Of a stretch of 64,000 nt of DNA, positions 54,019 through 63,441 are shown piece after piece. Made by a program: the position numbers and the translations under genes. The notes under the pieces were generated by a model, which saw only the letters and a list, made by a program, of their open reading frames with translations, searched no databases and was not told where the DNA came from. The number at the start of each line of letters is the position of its first letter. Positions within the stretch are counted from its first letter, which is position 1. The DNA is from Acidobacteriota bacterium (lineage in GTDB: Bacteria > Acidobacteriota > Terriglobia > Terriglobales > Acidobacteriaceae), in NCBI GenBank assembly GCA_021800255.1, contig JAJYZC010000006.1, forward strand, positions 43,624 to 107,623. Reading direction: 5' to 3'.

Positions 54019-56725
54019 CAGCAGCCTCCTCACCGTCATCGCCGGCTTCATCTGCGTCTTGCGGCGGGTCCTCCTGAATGCGGCACAGCGCCTGCAATCC
54101 GCAGCGCTCGCAGGTTTTGGGATACTCGCGCGGGTCCACGCCGGCGCGCCCGGCGAGGAAGTCGCGTGCAAGCTGCTCGATCGCATTGCGCCACGCCTCC
54201 AAATCCGCGTCCGTCAACTTCTTCTTCACGAGGCCGTGGTTGCTGGTGACGTTTGGAAGCAGCCCAGTCTTGGCGTCGCGCACGCGCCCGGCAAATTCCA
54301 TTTTCCCGGCGTGCACCTTGGCAAAGACGAGGCCGCCGAGGGTTGCGTCCTGCGGGAGTGCGAAACCGGCGTAAAGCGGCAATTGCACGTCGTCGGGGCG
54401 CGGCAGATCCCAGGCGCTCGGCTTCACATCGCCGGATTTGTAGTCGATCACCAGCAGCGAATTGTCGATCAGGCGGTCGATGCGGTCAAGGCGCAGGTGG
54501 AGATCGAGACCAGAGATGGCGGCGTCAGATTCGTGCTCTGTTTCGAGCACGGTAAATGGCGCGCGCGCGGCCTCATAGCGGAGCCATTCCGTCACGAGAT
54601 CAGTCAGCCGTCTCTCTTCGAGTGCGATATATCTTTGAGGCATCGATGCGCGTGCGCGCGAGGGCATCTCCCGTTGTAGTGTGCTGCGCACATGGCCGGC
54701 AACGAAGGCGCTCAGGTTTTGCGACTCTATCTGCTGTTCGAGCTCCGTATGCGTGCGCATGCCGTGGGGAGGGCCGCCCCAAACGGAGTGCAGCACCGCG
54801 TGCAGCAGCAGCCCGCGCTCTTTGGCTGTGAGTCCGGCCTCAGCCGGCTCCCAACCCTGCGCGCCCAGGCGCGCCGTGGCGAAGGCCTTGAAGGGGCATT
54901 GCGACTGGAGCGTAAGAACGCTCGACCCGCCCTCCACTCGACCCGCAGGGAAGGGAATGCGGCTGCAATCCTCAAAATCGACGGTGAGCGGAGCTGAAAT
55001 CGCCGCCGGCGGCATGGCAGCGGTTAAGGGTTGCGGCGGGCCGGCGAGCTGCACGATGAGCCGCGACGGACGCGCATCCACGCCCTCGCTTTGCCGCGCG
55101 TAACTGAAGTGAACTTCCGGCGCGGAGGCGAGCAAGCGGCGGGTGATGGCTGCGGCGAGGTCCCAATCGAGCTGCGCCGTAGCGTGCGGCATTCCCGCTT
55201 CACGCTGCACGGCCAGCGGAAGGAACGGATGCGTAGAGCCGCCCGCCGGCCACGCATCTTCATCCGCACTGAGGAACCACACGGCGTCGGCGCTGAGGCC
55301 CGCCGATTCAGCCGCGCCGGCGATCAAAATCGGCGCGTCCTGCGATTCGGGCGCGAACAGCGTTGCGTCCACGGCGCGGTCCAGCGACGCGAGGAATTCC
55401 TTCCACGTGCCCCGCCGGCCATCGAAGCCCAGAGACGCGCAGCCCTCCACCGTCTGCCGCCAGCGGCGAAGAGCCTGAAACTCTGCGCTTGCAAGCGGGC
55501 GAACTCCTGGCCAGCCGGCAATCTCCAGCAGGCGCGGCGCAAGCTCGCTCCAAACCATCGGCGGCTGTGCGTGGCGCGCGGTTTCGCGGAGCTGCCGCTG
55601 CGCTTGCATCATGCGTGCGGCCCAGGCCGCAGGAAGCGCCGTTTCGCCGGGCGTTTGGCCGGCAAAATCCTCCACTCCCCAGCGCGTGCGCTGCCGGCCG
55701 CGCCGGCGCAGCGCGCGCATGAAGCCAGTGAGCGCGGCGGATTCCTCGGGCGAAACTGCGGTTTGTCCGCTCGCAAGAAGCCAGTCGAGTTCGTTCTCTG
55801 CGATGGAGCCATCGAGCCAGTGGAGCAGCAGGTTCGCGCCGCGCGCCAGCCCGATCTGGCTGAGCGGAACGCCCAGCGAAAACTCGAAGAGCGCCGCGCC
55901 GCCGCGCGCATTCCCATCCTCAGCCGCGAAGCGCAAAAACGCGCGCTCCATCTCGCCGCGGTGCTCGGACACATCTTGTGTGACCACCAGCAAACGCGCG
56001 CGGGGATTTGCGGCGAGCCGCTGCCGGCACCAGTGAGCGCAGGCGGCCAGCTCAGAAGCAGGATCGGCGGCTTGATGAAATTCCATCCGCGCGGCTTCTT
56101 CGTCAAGGGAGACTGGACGCACTGATCCATCGCCGCCCCAAACGGAGAACAGCCGTTGCTGCGTAGGCGGGATGCGGTCAAAGCCGGCCAGCAGCAGCGG
56201 CGGGCGCTCAGAGGAATCGGCCTTCAACGCTTCGATCAGTTCCAGAGGCAGGCGGGCGGAGCTCATCAGGCCGCGCTCCCGGCAAGCCGCGTCAAAATCC
56301 GTCAGCCACGCGCTGAAGACCTCCGCGTCACGCTGCCATGCGCCGCGCGCAGCTTGACTCAAAAATTGCGGCGCGTAGGTGCAGAGCAATCCATGCGCCT
56401 CCATAGCCATGTCCGCCAAGCAATAGCGCGGGCCTTCGAGCAGCCCGGCGCTCTGCCCGCTCGCGGCAACAATCTGTGCCCAAAGCGATTGTTCTTGCAG
56501 CGGATTCAGAACGAGGCGCCCTTCAAAGCTGCGCTGGTTCCACGCGCTGCGGACAAAGGTTTGCCAATCCTGAATGTTGGGTGCGGGCCAGGCGGCAAGC
56601 CCTTCACTGCGGCGGGCGCGATGAAACGCCAATTCAAGAAACCGCGCCGCGCGCTCGCTGGCCGTAACCACCAGCCCGCCGCCGCGCAGCCACGCATCGA
56701 TCTCAGCCGCAGAGCCTGTCCCCAT
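54011..56725 (-). CDS. AddB-like protein: inactive-helicase-like region plus PD-(D/E)XK nuclease with Cys cluster
   Basis: LDLHLRLDRIDRLIDNSLLVIDYKSGDVKPSAWDLPRPDDVQLPLYAGFAL, terminal YPKTCERCGLQALCRI. Operonic with the AddA-like gene. Confidence 0.83.
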   Translation of the reverse strand: MGTGSAAEIDAWLRGGGLVVTASERAARFLELAFHRARRSEGLAAWPAPNIQDWQTFVRSAWNQRSFEGRLVLNPLQEQSLWAQIVAASGQSAGLLEGPRYCLADMAMEAHGLLCTYAPQFLSQAARGAWQRDAEVFSAWLTDFDAACRERGLMSSARLPLELIEALKADSSERPPLLLAGFDRIPPTQQRLFSVWGGDGSVRPVSLDEEAARMEFHQAADPASELAACAHWCRQRLAANPRARLLVVTQDVSEHRGEMERAFLRFAAEDGNARGGAALFEFSLGVPLSQIGLARGANLLLHWLDGSIAENELDWLLASGQTAVSPEESAALTGFMRALRRRGRQRTRWGVEDFAGQTPGETALPAAWAARMMQAQRQLRETARHAQPPMVWSELAPRLLEIAGWPGVRPLASAEFQALRRWRQTVEGCASLGFDGRRGTWKEFLASLDRAVDATLFAPESQDAPILIAGAAESAGLSADAVWFLSADEDAWPAGGSTHPFLPLAVQREAGMPHATAQLDWDLAAAITRRLLASAPEVHFSYARQSEGVDARPSRLIVQLAGPPQPLTAAMPPAAISAPLTVDFEDCSRIPFPAGRVEGGSSVLTLQSQCPFKAFATARLGAQGWEPAEAGLTAKERGLLLHAVLHSVWGGPPHGMRTHTELEQQIESQNLSAFVAGHVRSTLQREMPSRARASMPQRYIALEERRLTDLVTEWLRYEAARAPFTVLETEHESDAAISGLDLHLRLDRIDRLIDNSLLVIDYKSGDVKPSAWDLPRPDDVQLPLYAGFALPQDATLGGLVFAKVHAGKMEFAGRVRDAKTGLLPNVTSNHGLVKKKLTDADLEAWRNAIEQLARDFLAGRAGVDPREYPKTCERCGLQALCRIQEDPPQDADEAGDDGEEAADA

Positions 56726-56858
56726 GCCTGCGTTATACGCTTTCTGGCAGAGGAGTGTCACAGAGCGCGGCTTGTGTGGAAAGGCTCTGCTGCGTGCCGG
56801 CCGCCGTCGCCGGAATGCGCACCTGCGTGGTCAGTCCACTGGATGTACACTAAGTTGG

Positions 56859-57215
56859 ATGAATCTCCAGTTCATTGCCAGCGTCACGCTCGCCCTGGCT
56901 TTGCTGACGGGGTGCCAGGCGGGCCGCCGTTCTGCGGCGCAGGCCAGCGCCGGCGCGGCTGGCGTGCAGGTGTACCACCTGCGCGGCAAGGTGGTTTCTA
57001 TCGATGCCGCGCATGGAATCTTGTTGGTGGACTCCGAGGCAATTCCCGGCTTTATGGCGGCCATGACCATGCCCTACCAGCTCAAGAACCCCGGCGTCGC
57101 CGCCACGCTCCACCCAGGAGATGAGATTACCGCCGACTTGCTGGTGACAAAGAGCTCGGAAGATACCATGCAACTGGAGCACATTGCAGTGGCCGCACAA
57201 GCCAAGCCAAAGTAG
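56859..57215 (+). CDS. CusF-like copper-binding lipoprotein
   Basis: Lipobox LALLTGC; YHLRGKVVSIDAAHGILLVDSEAIPGFMAAMTMPYQLKNPGVAATLHPGDEITADLLV. Start by homology-like reading inside track ORF 56724..57215. Confidence 0.8.
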   Translation: MNLQFIASVTLALALLTGCQAGRRSAAQASAGAAGVQVYHLRGKVVSIDAAHGILLVDSEAIPGFMAAMTMPYQLKNPGVAATLHPGDEITADLLVTKSSEDTMQLEHIAVAAQAKPK

Positions 57216-57322
57216 CGGCGCAGGGGTTTTCCCTGGCGCCGCGCCGGCGCGCGGGGGCGTTCGGAGTTGCGCCATTCGAGATTTCGCGCGAATGGCATAT
57301 CACAAAAAATATGGAGCCAAAG

Positions 57323-58405
57323 ATGAGTTACGGTTTGAATTTCCGCAAAGATGCGGAGCTGGATTTTCTGGCGCTGGGAGGATTGGTTCACCGGCTCGAT
57401 CCGGGCATCATTCCCTTCCGTAAGGCCACGGAGTGCAAAATTCACGTAAGCGGCGGCGAGTTCAACGTGGCCGCAAATCTCTCCGACTGCTTTCGCATGA
57501 AGACGGCCATCGTCTCGGCGATGGTCGATTATCCCATCGGCGACCTGATCGCCGAGCGCGTGCGCGCCATGGGCGTGCGGCCCATCTACAAGCACTTTGA
57601 GCACAACGGCGCCACCGGTCCCAACATGGCCGCCGTCTACAGCGATCGCGGAGCGGGCGTGCGCCCGCCGGTGGTCTTTTATAACCGCGCCAACGAGGCC
57701 GCGGCACAGCTCAAGCCGGGCGACTTCGATTGGAAGGCCATCTTTGCCGGCGGCGTGCGCTGGGTCCATTGCGGCGGATTGTTCGCCGCGCTCTCGCCCA
57801 CCACGGCCGCGCTGGCCGCGGAGATGATGCGCGCAGCCAAGGCCGCGGGCGCGGTCACCTCCTTCGACCTCAACTTCCGCGAGAAGCTGTGGAAGATCTC
57901 GGGCGGCATCGATCATGCCGTCGAGACCCTCGGCAAAATCGTCGAAAACGTGGACGTGCTGGTGGGCAACGAAGAGGACCTGCAAAAAGGCCTGGGCATT
58001 CCGGGGCCGGAGATCGCGGCCAAGTCCAAGCTCGACCCCAGCGCCTTCTTCGCCATGATCGAGCTGGTAGTCAAGAAGCATCCGCAGGCTAAAGTGGTCG
58101 CCACCACGCTGCGCGAGGTGCACTCCACCAACCGCCATAGCTGGAGCGCCGTGGCCTGGGTGGACGGCAAAACCTACACTGCGCCCACAACGGAGCTGGA
58201 GGTGGTGGATCGCGTAGGCGGCGGCGACGGCTTTGCGGCCGGATTCTTTTATGGCCTGCTCGCCGGCGAAACGCCTGCGGAAGCCCTGAAGCTGGGCTGG
58301 GCGCACGGCGCGCTGCTCACCACCTTCCCCGGCGACACCACCATGGCCACCGTGGAGCAGGTGCGGGCCTTCGCCAAAGGCGGCTCGGCGCGCATCCAGC
58401 GGTAA
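57323..58405 (+). CDS. PfkB-family carbohydrate kinase (2-keto-3-deoxygluconate kinase-like)
   Basis: ALGGLVHRLDPGIIPFRKATECKIHVSGGEFNVAANLSDCF...FDLNFREKLW...VDRVGGGDGFAAGFFYGLLAGE. Confidence 0.86.
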   Translation: MSYGLNFRKDAELDFLALGGLVHRLDPGIIPFRKATECKIHVSGGEFNVAANLSDCFRMKTAIVSAMVDYPIGDLIAERVRAMGVRPIYKHFEHNGATGPNMAAVYSDRGAGVRPPVVFYNRANEAAAQLKPGDFDWKAIFAGGVRWVHCGGLFAALSPTTAALAAEMMRAAKAAGAVTSFDLNFREKLWKISGGIDHAVETLGKIVENVDVLVGNEEDLQKGLGIPGPEIAAKSKLDPSAFFAMIELVVKKHPQAKVVATTLREVHSTNRHSWSAVAWVDGKTYTAPTTELEVVDRVGGGDGFAAGFFYGLLAGETPAEALKLGWAHGALLTTFPGDTTMATVEQVRAFAKGGSARIQR

Positions 58406-58414
58406 CAAGCGAAG

Positions 58415-58493
58415 AACAGGTTGCAGGGGTCAGAGGGTTGGAAGCTCCGTGAGCCGCAAGGTCGAGACTGACCCCTGATCCCTCGCAACTGTT
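58415..58493. other. Imperfect inverted repeat between a PfkB kinase gene and a small membrane protein gene
   Basis: aacaggttgcaggggtcag (58415-58433) versus ctgacccctgatccctcgcaactgtt (58468-58493). Confidence 0.6.
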
Positions 58494-58525
58494 ATTCTTG
58501 CCATGAAACGAGACGGAGGTCGCGC

Positions 58526-58906
58526 ATGGCGAAAGTGACACTGGTTTTTGGCGCTCTGCTGGTTGCCGTGGGCCTGGTGGGTTATCTGGGCACGGGGAGC
58601 ATGCATCCGACGGCGCTGATCCCCGCATGGTTTGGTTTGGCGCTGGGGGTCTTCGGCTTCCTAGCCATCAGCCCCAGCGAAAAACGCCGCAAGCTCTTCA
58701 TGCACGTCAATGTGACGATCGGGCTGGTGGGCCTGATCGGCGCCATCGCCTCGGCCATGCACGAGTACGGGCACGCCCGGTCGCTGGGGATCACTCCGGA
58801 TGGCAAGGCGCTGGCGGCGCAGTTGACCATGGCGGGACTGTTGCTCATTTACGTCAACCTCTGCGTGCGCTCCTTCCTCAACGCGCGGCGCTCGAGACAG
58901 GAATAA
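58526..58906 (+). CDS. Small integral membrane protein, uncharacterised
   Basis: 126 aa with several hydrophobic segments; short gap to the ABC exporter. Confidence 0.7.
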   Translation: MAKVTLVFGALLVAVGLVGYLGTGSMHPTALIPAWFGLALGVFGFLAISPSEKRRKLFMHVNVTIGLVGLIGAIASAMHEYGHARSLGITPDGKALAAQLTMAGLLLIYVNLCVRSFLNARRSRQE

Positions 58907-58909
58907 TTT

Positions 58910-60808
58910 GTGGGCGGATTTCGCGGCGCCGGGATGGGCTTTGGGATGCGCGCCGAGGGCGGCCACGGCCGCAGTATGCGCGCCGGCGCGGGCGATCTGC
59001 CCAAGGCCAAGCCCAATCTGAAGAAGGTAGGCCCGCAGGTTTGGCGCCTGATCGCTCCGCGCAAGGGGCTGATCGCCGGCGGTCTGGCGCTGATGGCCGT
59101 CAACCGCGTGGCCAGCCTGGTGATGCCCTACGTGTCCAAGCAGCTCCTTGACAGCGTGCTCACGCCGCTGCATCCGCATCCCGAGCTTCTGCCCCGCATC
59201 ATCGCAGCCGTGCTGATCGCCACGCTGGTGCAGGCCATCACCTCCTACTCGCTCACGCAACTGCTCTCCATCGCCGGCCAGCGCCTGATCGCCCAGATGC
59301 GCCGCGAGGTGCAGCGCCACGTGGGCCTGCTCTCCGTGGCTTTTTACGACGAGAATCGCGCCGGCGCCCTGGTGGCGCGCATCATGACCGACGTGGAGGG
59401 CGTGCGCAATCTCATCGGCACCGGCCTCGTGCAGTTCGTAGGCGGACTCTTCACCGCGGCCCTGGTCTTCTTCTTCCTGCTCTATCGCAGCGTTTCGGTT
59501 ACACTCACCATCTTCGCGGTGGTGGGCGCGTTCGTTCTTATTCTGCGCTATGGCTTCAAAGTCATTCGCCCCATCTTCCGCGAGCGGGGACGAGTCAACG
59601 CTGAAGTCACAGGCCGGCTCACCGAGTCGCTGGGCGGCGTGCGCGTGGTCAAGGGCTATAACGCCGAGGAGCGCGAGCATAAGGTCTTTTCTGCCGGCGT
59701 AGAGCGTCTGCTGGCCAATGTCATGAAATCGCTGACCATGATCAGCGTGCTCGGTTCGGCGTCCACCACGGCGCTGGGCGTCATCTCCGCGCTGCTCATG
59801 TGGCTGGGCGGCCAGCTTGTGCTGCGCGGCGCTCACGCCGGAGGCTGGACGGTCGGCGATTACTTCCAATACAACATGTTCCTGGCCTTCATGATCGCGC
59901 CCGTCTTCCAGCTCGTGAACGTGGGCACGCAGTTGACTGAGGCCTTCGCCGGCCTGGACCGCACCAACGAGCTGCTGGCCGAACTCGAGGAGAACCAGGT
60001 CCCCGGCCGCACCATCCAGATGCCGCCCATCCACGGCGAGGTGCGATTTGAGAACGTGGAGTTTGCCTACCAGCCCGGCAAGACGGTGCTGCACGGCGTC
60101 AGCTTTGAGGCCCATCCGGGCATGGTGACCGCGCTGGTGGGATCGTCGGGATCGGGCAAATCCACCATCATCAGCCTGCTCTGCGCCTTTCACAGCCCTG
60201 CGAAAGGCAAGGTCCTGGTAGACGGATTCGATCTGTCGAAGGTGGACCTGAACACCTTCCGCTCGCAGTTGGGCGTGGTCCTGCAGGACTCGTTCCTGTT
60301 CGACGGCGCCATCCGCGAGAACGTAATGTTCTCGCGGCCCCAAGCCAGCCAAGAGCAGTTTCTCTTCGCCTGCCGCACCGCCCGCGTGGATGAGTTTGCC
60401 GAACGCTTCCCGGATGGTTACGAAACGCTGGTAGGCGAGCGCGGCGTCAAGCTCTCCGGCGGCCAGCGCCAGCGCCTGTCGATTGCGCGGGCTTTGCTGG
60501 CCGAGCCGCGTCTTCTCATCCTCGATGAAGCTACCAGCTCGCTGGATTCCGAATCGGAAGCCATGATTCAGGCCGGACTCGCCGAGCTGATGCAAGGCCG
60601 CACCACCTTCGTCATCGCTCACCGGCTTTCCACCATCCGCCGCGCCGATCAGATTCTGGTGGTGGAAGAAGGCCGCATCGTCGAACGCGGCAATCACGCG
60701 CAGCTCTTTGCCCTGGGCGGGCGCTACTACGACCTCTATACCCGCCAGCATGGTCTGGAGGCCAATCTCTTCCTTGCTCCCGGCGAAGGGGATTCGGTGC
60801 CGGCATGA
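58910..60808 (+). CDS. ABC transporter, fused permease and ATP-binding (MsbA-like exporter)
   Basis: Six-TM region, Walker A VGSSGSGKSTIISLL, signature VKLSGGQRQRLSIARALL, Walker B LLILDEATSSLD. GTG start. Confidence 0.94.
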   Translation: MGGFRGAGMGFGMRAEGGHGRSMRAGAGDLPKAKPNLKKVGPQVWRLIAPRKGLIAGGLALMAVNRVASLVMPYVSKQLLDSVLTPLHPHPELLPRIIAAVLIATLVQAITSYSLTQLLSIAGQRLIAQMRREVQRHVGLLSVAFYDENRAGALVARIMTDVEGVRNLIGTGLVQFVGGLFTAALVFFFLLYRSVSVTLTIFAVVGAFVLILRYGFKVIRPIFRERGRVNAEVTGRLTESLGGVRVVKGYNAEEREHKVFSAGVERLLANVMKSLTMISVLGSASTTALGVISALLMWLGGQLVLRGAHAGGWTVGDYFQYNMFLAFMIAPVFQLVNVGTQLTEAFAGLDRTNELLAELEENQVPGRTIQMPPIHGEVRFENVEFAYQPGKTVLHGVSFEAHPGMVTALVGSSGSGKSTIISLLCAFHSPAKGKVLVDGFDLSKVDLNTFRSQLGVVLQDSFLFDGAIRENVMFSRPQASQEQFLFACRTARVDEFAERFPDGYETLVGERGVKLSGGQRQRLSIARALLAEPRLLILDEATSSLDSESEAMIQAGLAELMQGRTTFVIAHRLSTIRRADQILVVEEGRIVERGNHAQLFALGGRYYDLYTRQHGLEANLFLAPGEGDSVPA

Positions 60809-60959
60809 ACGTGGCGAGCCTCCCGTGGAGAGGGATTACGGCGTTTCATCGGCCTCGCAAAAAGAATGGAACGCTGTCATCCTGAGCGAAGCCCTGGGCC
60901 CCGAGGCGGAGTCGAAGTAGCAAGCGCAGAGCGATCGTCTCTTGCTGCCGCGGTTCACG

Positions 60960-61979
60960 CTAGCTTGCGCGCAGACTCGATGCGCGCACCACCAGGTGCG
61001 GCGGAATCAGCTCTTTTTTGGGCCGCCGCGCGGTTTTGTTGTGCGCCAATTTCAGCGCCATGGCCGCGGCCGCCTTGCCGATCTTCTTGCTGCCTTGGTC
61101 GACCGAGGACAAGGGCACGCGCAGAAAATCGGAATAAGAAAGATTGCCGCATCCGACCACGGCCACGTCTTCGGGAATGCGCAGACCGGCGTCAAGAAGG
61201 GCGCGCATGGCGCCCAGCGCCACCGGATCGTTAAAGCAGAAGATGCCATCAGGGCGTTGCGGGCTCGACAGAAGTTTCACCGTGGCCTCATATCCACCGC
61301 GCTCGCCGCGATGATCCCCTGAGGTGCCGATGGATACAATATGCCCGGGCAGCGGCGTCATCTGCGCGCCTGCCAGCGCCTGCCGGTAACCCTCTAGGCG
61401 GCCTACGGCGGTGCTGATCTCAGGACCGCGCACATGGGCGATGCGGCGGCAGCCCTGCTCGATGAGGTGCCTGGTTGCCAGCAGGCCCACCGCCCGGTCG
61501 TCTACACCCACAAAGTTCGATTCGAAGCCCGCAAACTGACGGTCGAGAAGGATGTACGGGATATTCTCCTCCTCGATGCGGCGGAATCCTTCCACGGTCC
61601 ACTGCGAGGAGGCGATCACCAGCACATCGACACGCCGGGCGACCAGTTGCGCAATCTCCTGCTGCTCCAGCGCCGGATCCTCGTCGGAAGACGAGATGAA
61701 AAGACTGTAACCCTTCTTGCGAACCTCGGCCGAGAGCTCCTTGGCAATTTGCGCAAAGAATGGGTGCAGAAGGTCGGGAACCACCAGCCCGATGGTCCAG
61801 GTGCGGCCGGTAATAAGGGAACGCGCTGCCAGGTTAGGCTGATAATTCAGCTCTTTGGCGCGCTTCAAAACCCGTTTGCGCGTCTCCTCGCCAATATCAG
61901 GGTGATCGCGCAGGACCTTGGAAACTGTAACCACCGATAAGCCCAGGTCCTGGGCAATATCCTTCAACCGTACGGCCAT
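60960..61979 (-). CDS. LacI-family transcriptional regulator
   Basis: MAVRLKDIAQDLGLSVVTVSKVLRDHPDIGEETRKRVLKRAKELNYQPNLAARSL, periplasmic-binding-like C-terminus. Start at 61979; track ORF extends to 62258. Confidence 0.92.
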   Translation of the reverse strand: MAVRLKDIAQDLGLSVVTVSKVLRDHPDIGEETRKRVLKRAKELNYQPNLAARSLITGRTWTIGLVVPDLLHPFFAQIAKELSAEVRKKGYSLFISSSDEDPALEQQEIAQLVARRVDVLVIASSQWTVEGFRRIEEENIPYILLDRQFAGFESNFVGVDDRAVGLLATRHLIEQGCRRIAHVRGPEISTAVGRLEGYRQALAGAQMTPLPGHIVSIGTSGDHRGERGGYEATVKLLSSPQRPDGIFCFNDPVALGAMRALLDAGLRIPEDVAVVGCGNLSYSDFLRVPLSSVDQGSKKIGKAAAAMALKLAHNKTARRPKKELIPPHLVVRASSLRAS

Positions 61980-62167
61980 CGTTGCGCCTGCCTCCAGCCC
62001 AGCGGCTCGCGTCTTCCCCGTCGCATCCGGCGCCCAGAGGAGTCCCTCTAGTTTACAGTAAAGGAATCGCTTACGATACTGCGGAAACCGCCCAAGTGCA
62101 GCCCTCGGAAGCGGCCTGTCCTCCAGGCAAAAAGCCACCAGCCGGGATCGCTCCCGCCAAGGAAAAC

Positions 62168-62197
62168 TTGACAGTTCTGTGGCCTTAGCCGTACATT
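62168..62197 (+). promoter_or_regulatory. Candidate sigma70-type promoter for the zinc dehydrogenase
   Basis: TTGACA - 18 bp - TACATT. Confidence 0.4.
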
Positions 62198-62269
62198 CTA
62201 GCGCGTTACAGTTATCGTTATAGTAAGGCGGCCGCAGAGCGGCCGGAAATGGAAGCACGAGGTCCAGCC

Positions 62270-63343
62270 ATGAGCAAGACCATGATGGCGGCGTACCTGC
62301 CGGGCAACAGCACGGTTGAGATGCGGCCGGCGCCGGTTCCCGCGCCCGGACACGGCGAAGTTCTCATTCAGGTCGAAGCCTCCACCATCTGCGGCTCCGA
62401 TATTCGCTGTATCTATCACGAGCATCTGGGCAAAGGGCCGGAACGCTACCAGGGTGTGATTGCCGGCCATGAACCGGCGGGGCTGATTGTGGAAGCCGGG
62501 CCCGGGTGCCGGCGCTTCAAGTGCGGCGACCGCGTGATCGTCTATCACATCTCCGGATGCGGCGTGTGCGCGGATTGCCGCCGCGGCTACATGATCTCCT
62601 GCACCAGCTCCAAATGGCGCCGCGCCTACGGCTGGCAGCGCGATGGGGGCATGGCCCGGTTCATGCTCGCCGAGGAGAAAGATCTCATCCCCCTGCCAGA
62701 GCCTTTGACCTATGTGGACGGCGCGCAAGTGGCGTGCGGGTTCGGCACCGTCTATGAGGCCTTGGAGAAGATCGGCGTCAGCGGCAACGACGCCGTGCTC
62801 ATCACCGGCCTCGGCCCGGTGGGCTTAGCTGCGGCCGCGCTGTGCCGCAAGCTCGGTGCGCAACAGATCATCGGCATCGACATCTCCCCGGAGCGCATGG
62901 ATCTGGCCCTCGGCCTGGGCCTTTGCGATTCTGTATTAGCCTCCGGCCCTGACAATGTTGCCCAAGTGCGGGAGCTGACCTCGGGCGGCGGCGTGGAGCG
63001 CGCCCTCGACTGTTCGGCCAACGCCGAAGCCCGCGCAACCGCCATCCGCGCCACCCGCAAGTGGGGAAAAATTGCGCTGGTCGGCGAGGGCGGCTCTGTC
63101 TCCTTCAACCCCTCACCCGACCTCATCCACGATCAGAAGGCGGTCTACGGTTCATGGGTCACCTCGACGTGGCGGATGGAGGAGCTCGTCGAGCGCCTCA
63201 TTCGCTGGCAGCTTCATCCTGAAGTCATCGTCACTCATCGTTTTCCGCTCCATCGCGCCGGCGAGGCGTATGCGCTGATGGCCTCCGGCCGCTGCGGCAA
63301 AGTCGCGGTCTGCCCCGGTGACGATTTGGGCGCGGCTTCGTGA
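62270..63343 (+). CDS. Zinc-dependent medium-chain alcohol/polyol dehydrogenase
   Basis: ICGSDIRCIYHEHLG, GHEPAGLIVEAGPGCRRFKCGDRVIVYHISGCGVCADCRRGYMISC, ITGLGPVGLAAAALCRKLGAQQIIGID. Confidence 0.92.
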   Translation: MSKTMMAAYLPGNSTVEMRPAPVPAPGHGEVLIQVEASTICGSDIRCIYHEHLGKGPERYQGVIAGHEPAGLIVEAGPGCRRFKCGDRVIVYHISGCGVCADCRRGYMISCTSSKWRRAYGWQRDGGMARFMLAEEKDLIPLPEPLTYVDGAQVACGFGTVYEALEKIGVSGNDAVLITGLGPVGLAAAALCRKLGAQQIIGIDISPERMDLALGLGLCDSVLASGPDNVAQVRELTSGGGVERALDCSANAEARATAIRATRKWGKIALVGEGGSVSFNPSPDLIHDQKAVYGSWVTSTWRMEELVERLIRWQLHPEVIVTHRFPLHRAGEAYALMASGRCGKVAVCPGDDLGAAS

Positions 63344-63441
63344 ACCGGGCGCCGCGCCCCAAGCAGAGCAGCGCCCAATCTCTTGTATCTCTCAAAAGCC
63401 TGCCGGCCTCTATGGCGGCCGCGAACGGATAGGGAAGCAGG

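Noticed and set aside
50317-56725. A novel defence system in the helicase-nuclease pair
   Set aside because: Domain content and order match AddAB-type recombination/repair enzymes; no accessory defence genes nearby.
58661-60751. 696-aa ORF on the minus strand
   Set aside because: Fully antisense to a clear ABC exporter (58910-60808); the His/Gln/Glu/Gly/Ala-rich low-complexity protein is a typical shadow ORF of high-GC coding DNA.
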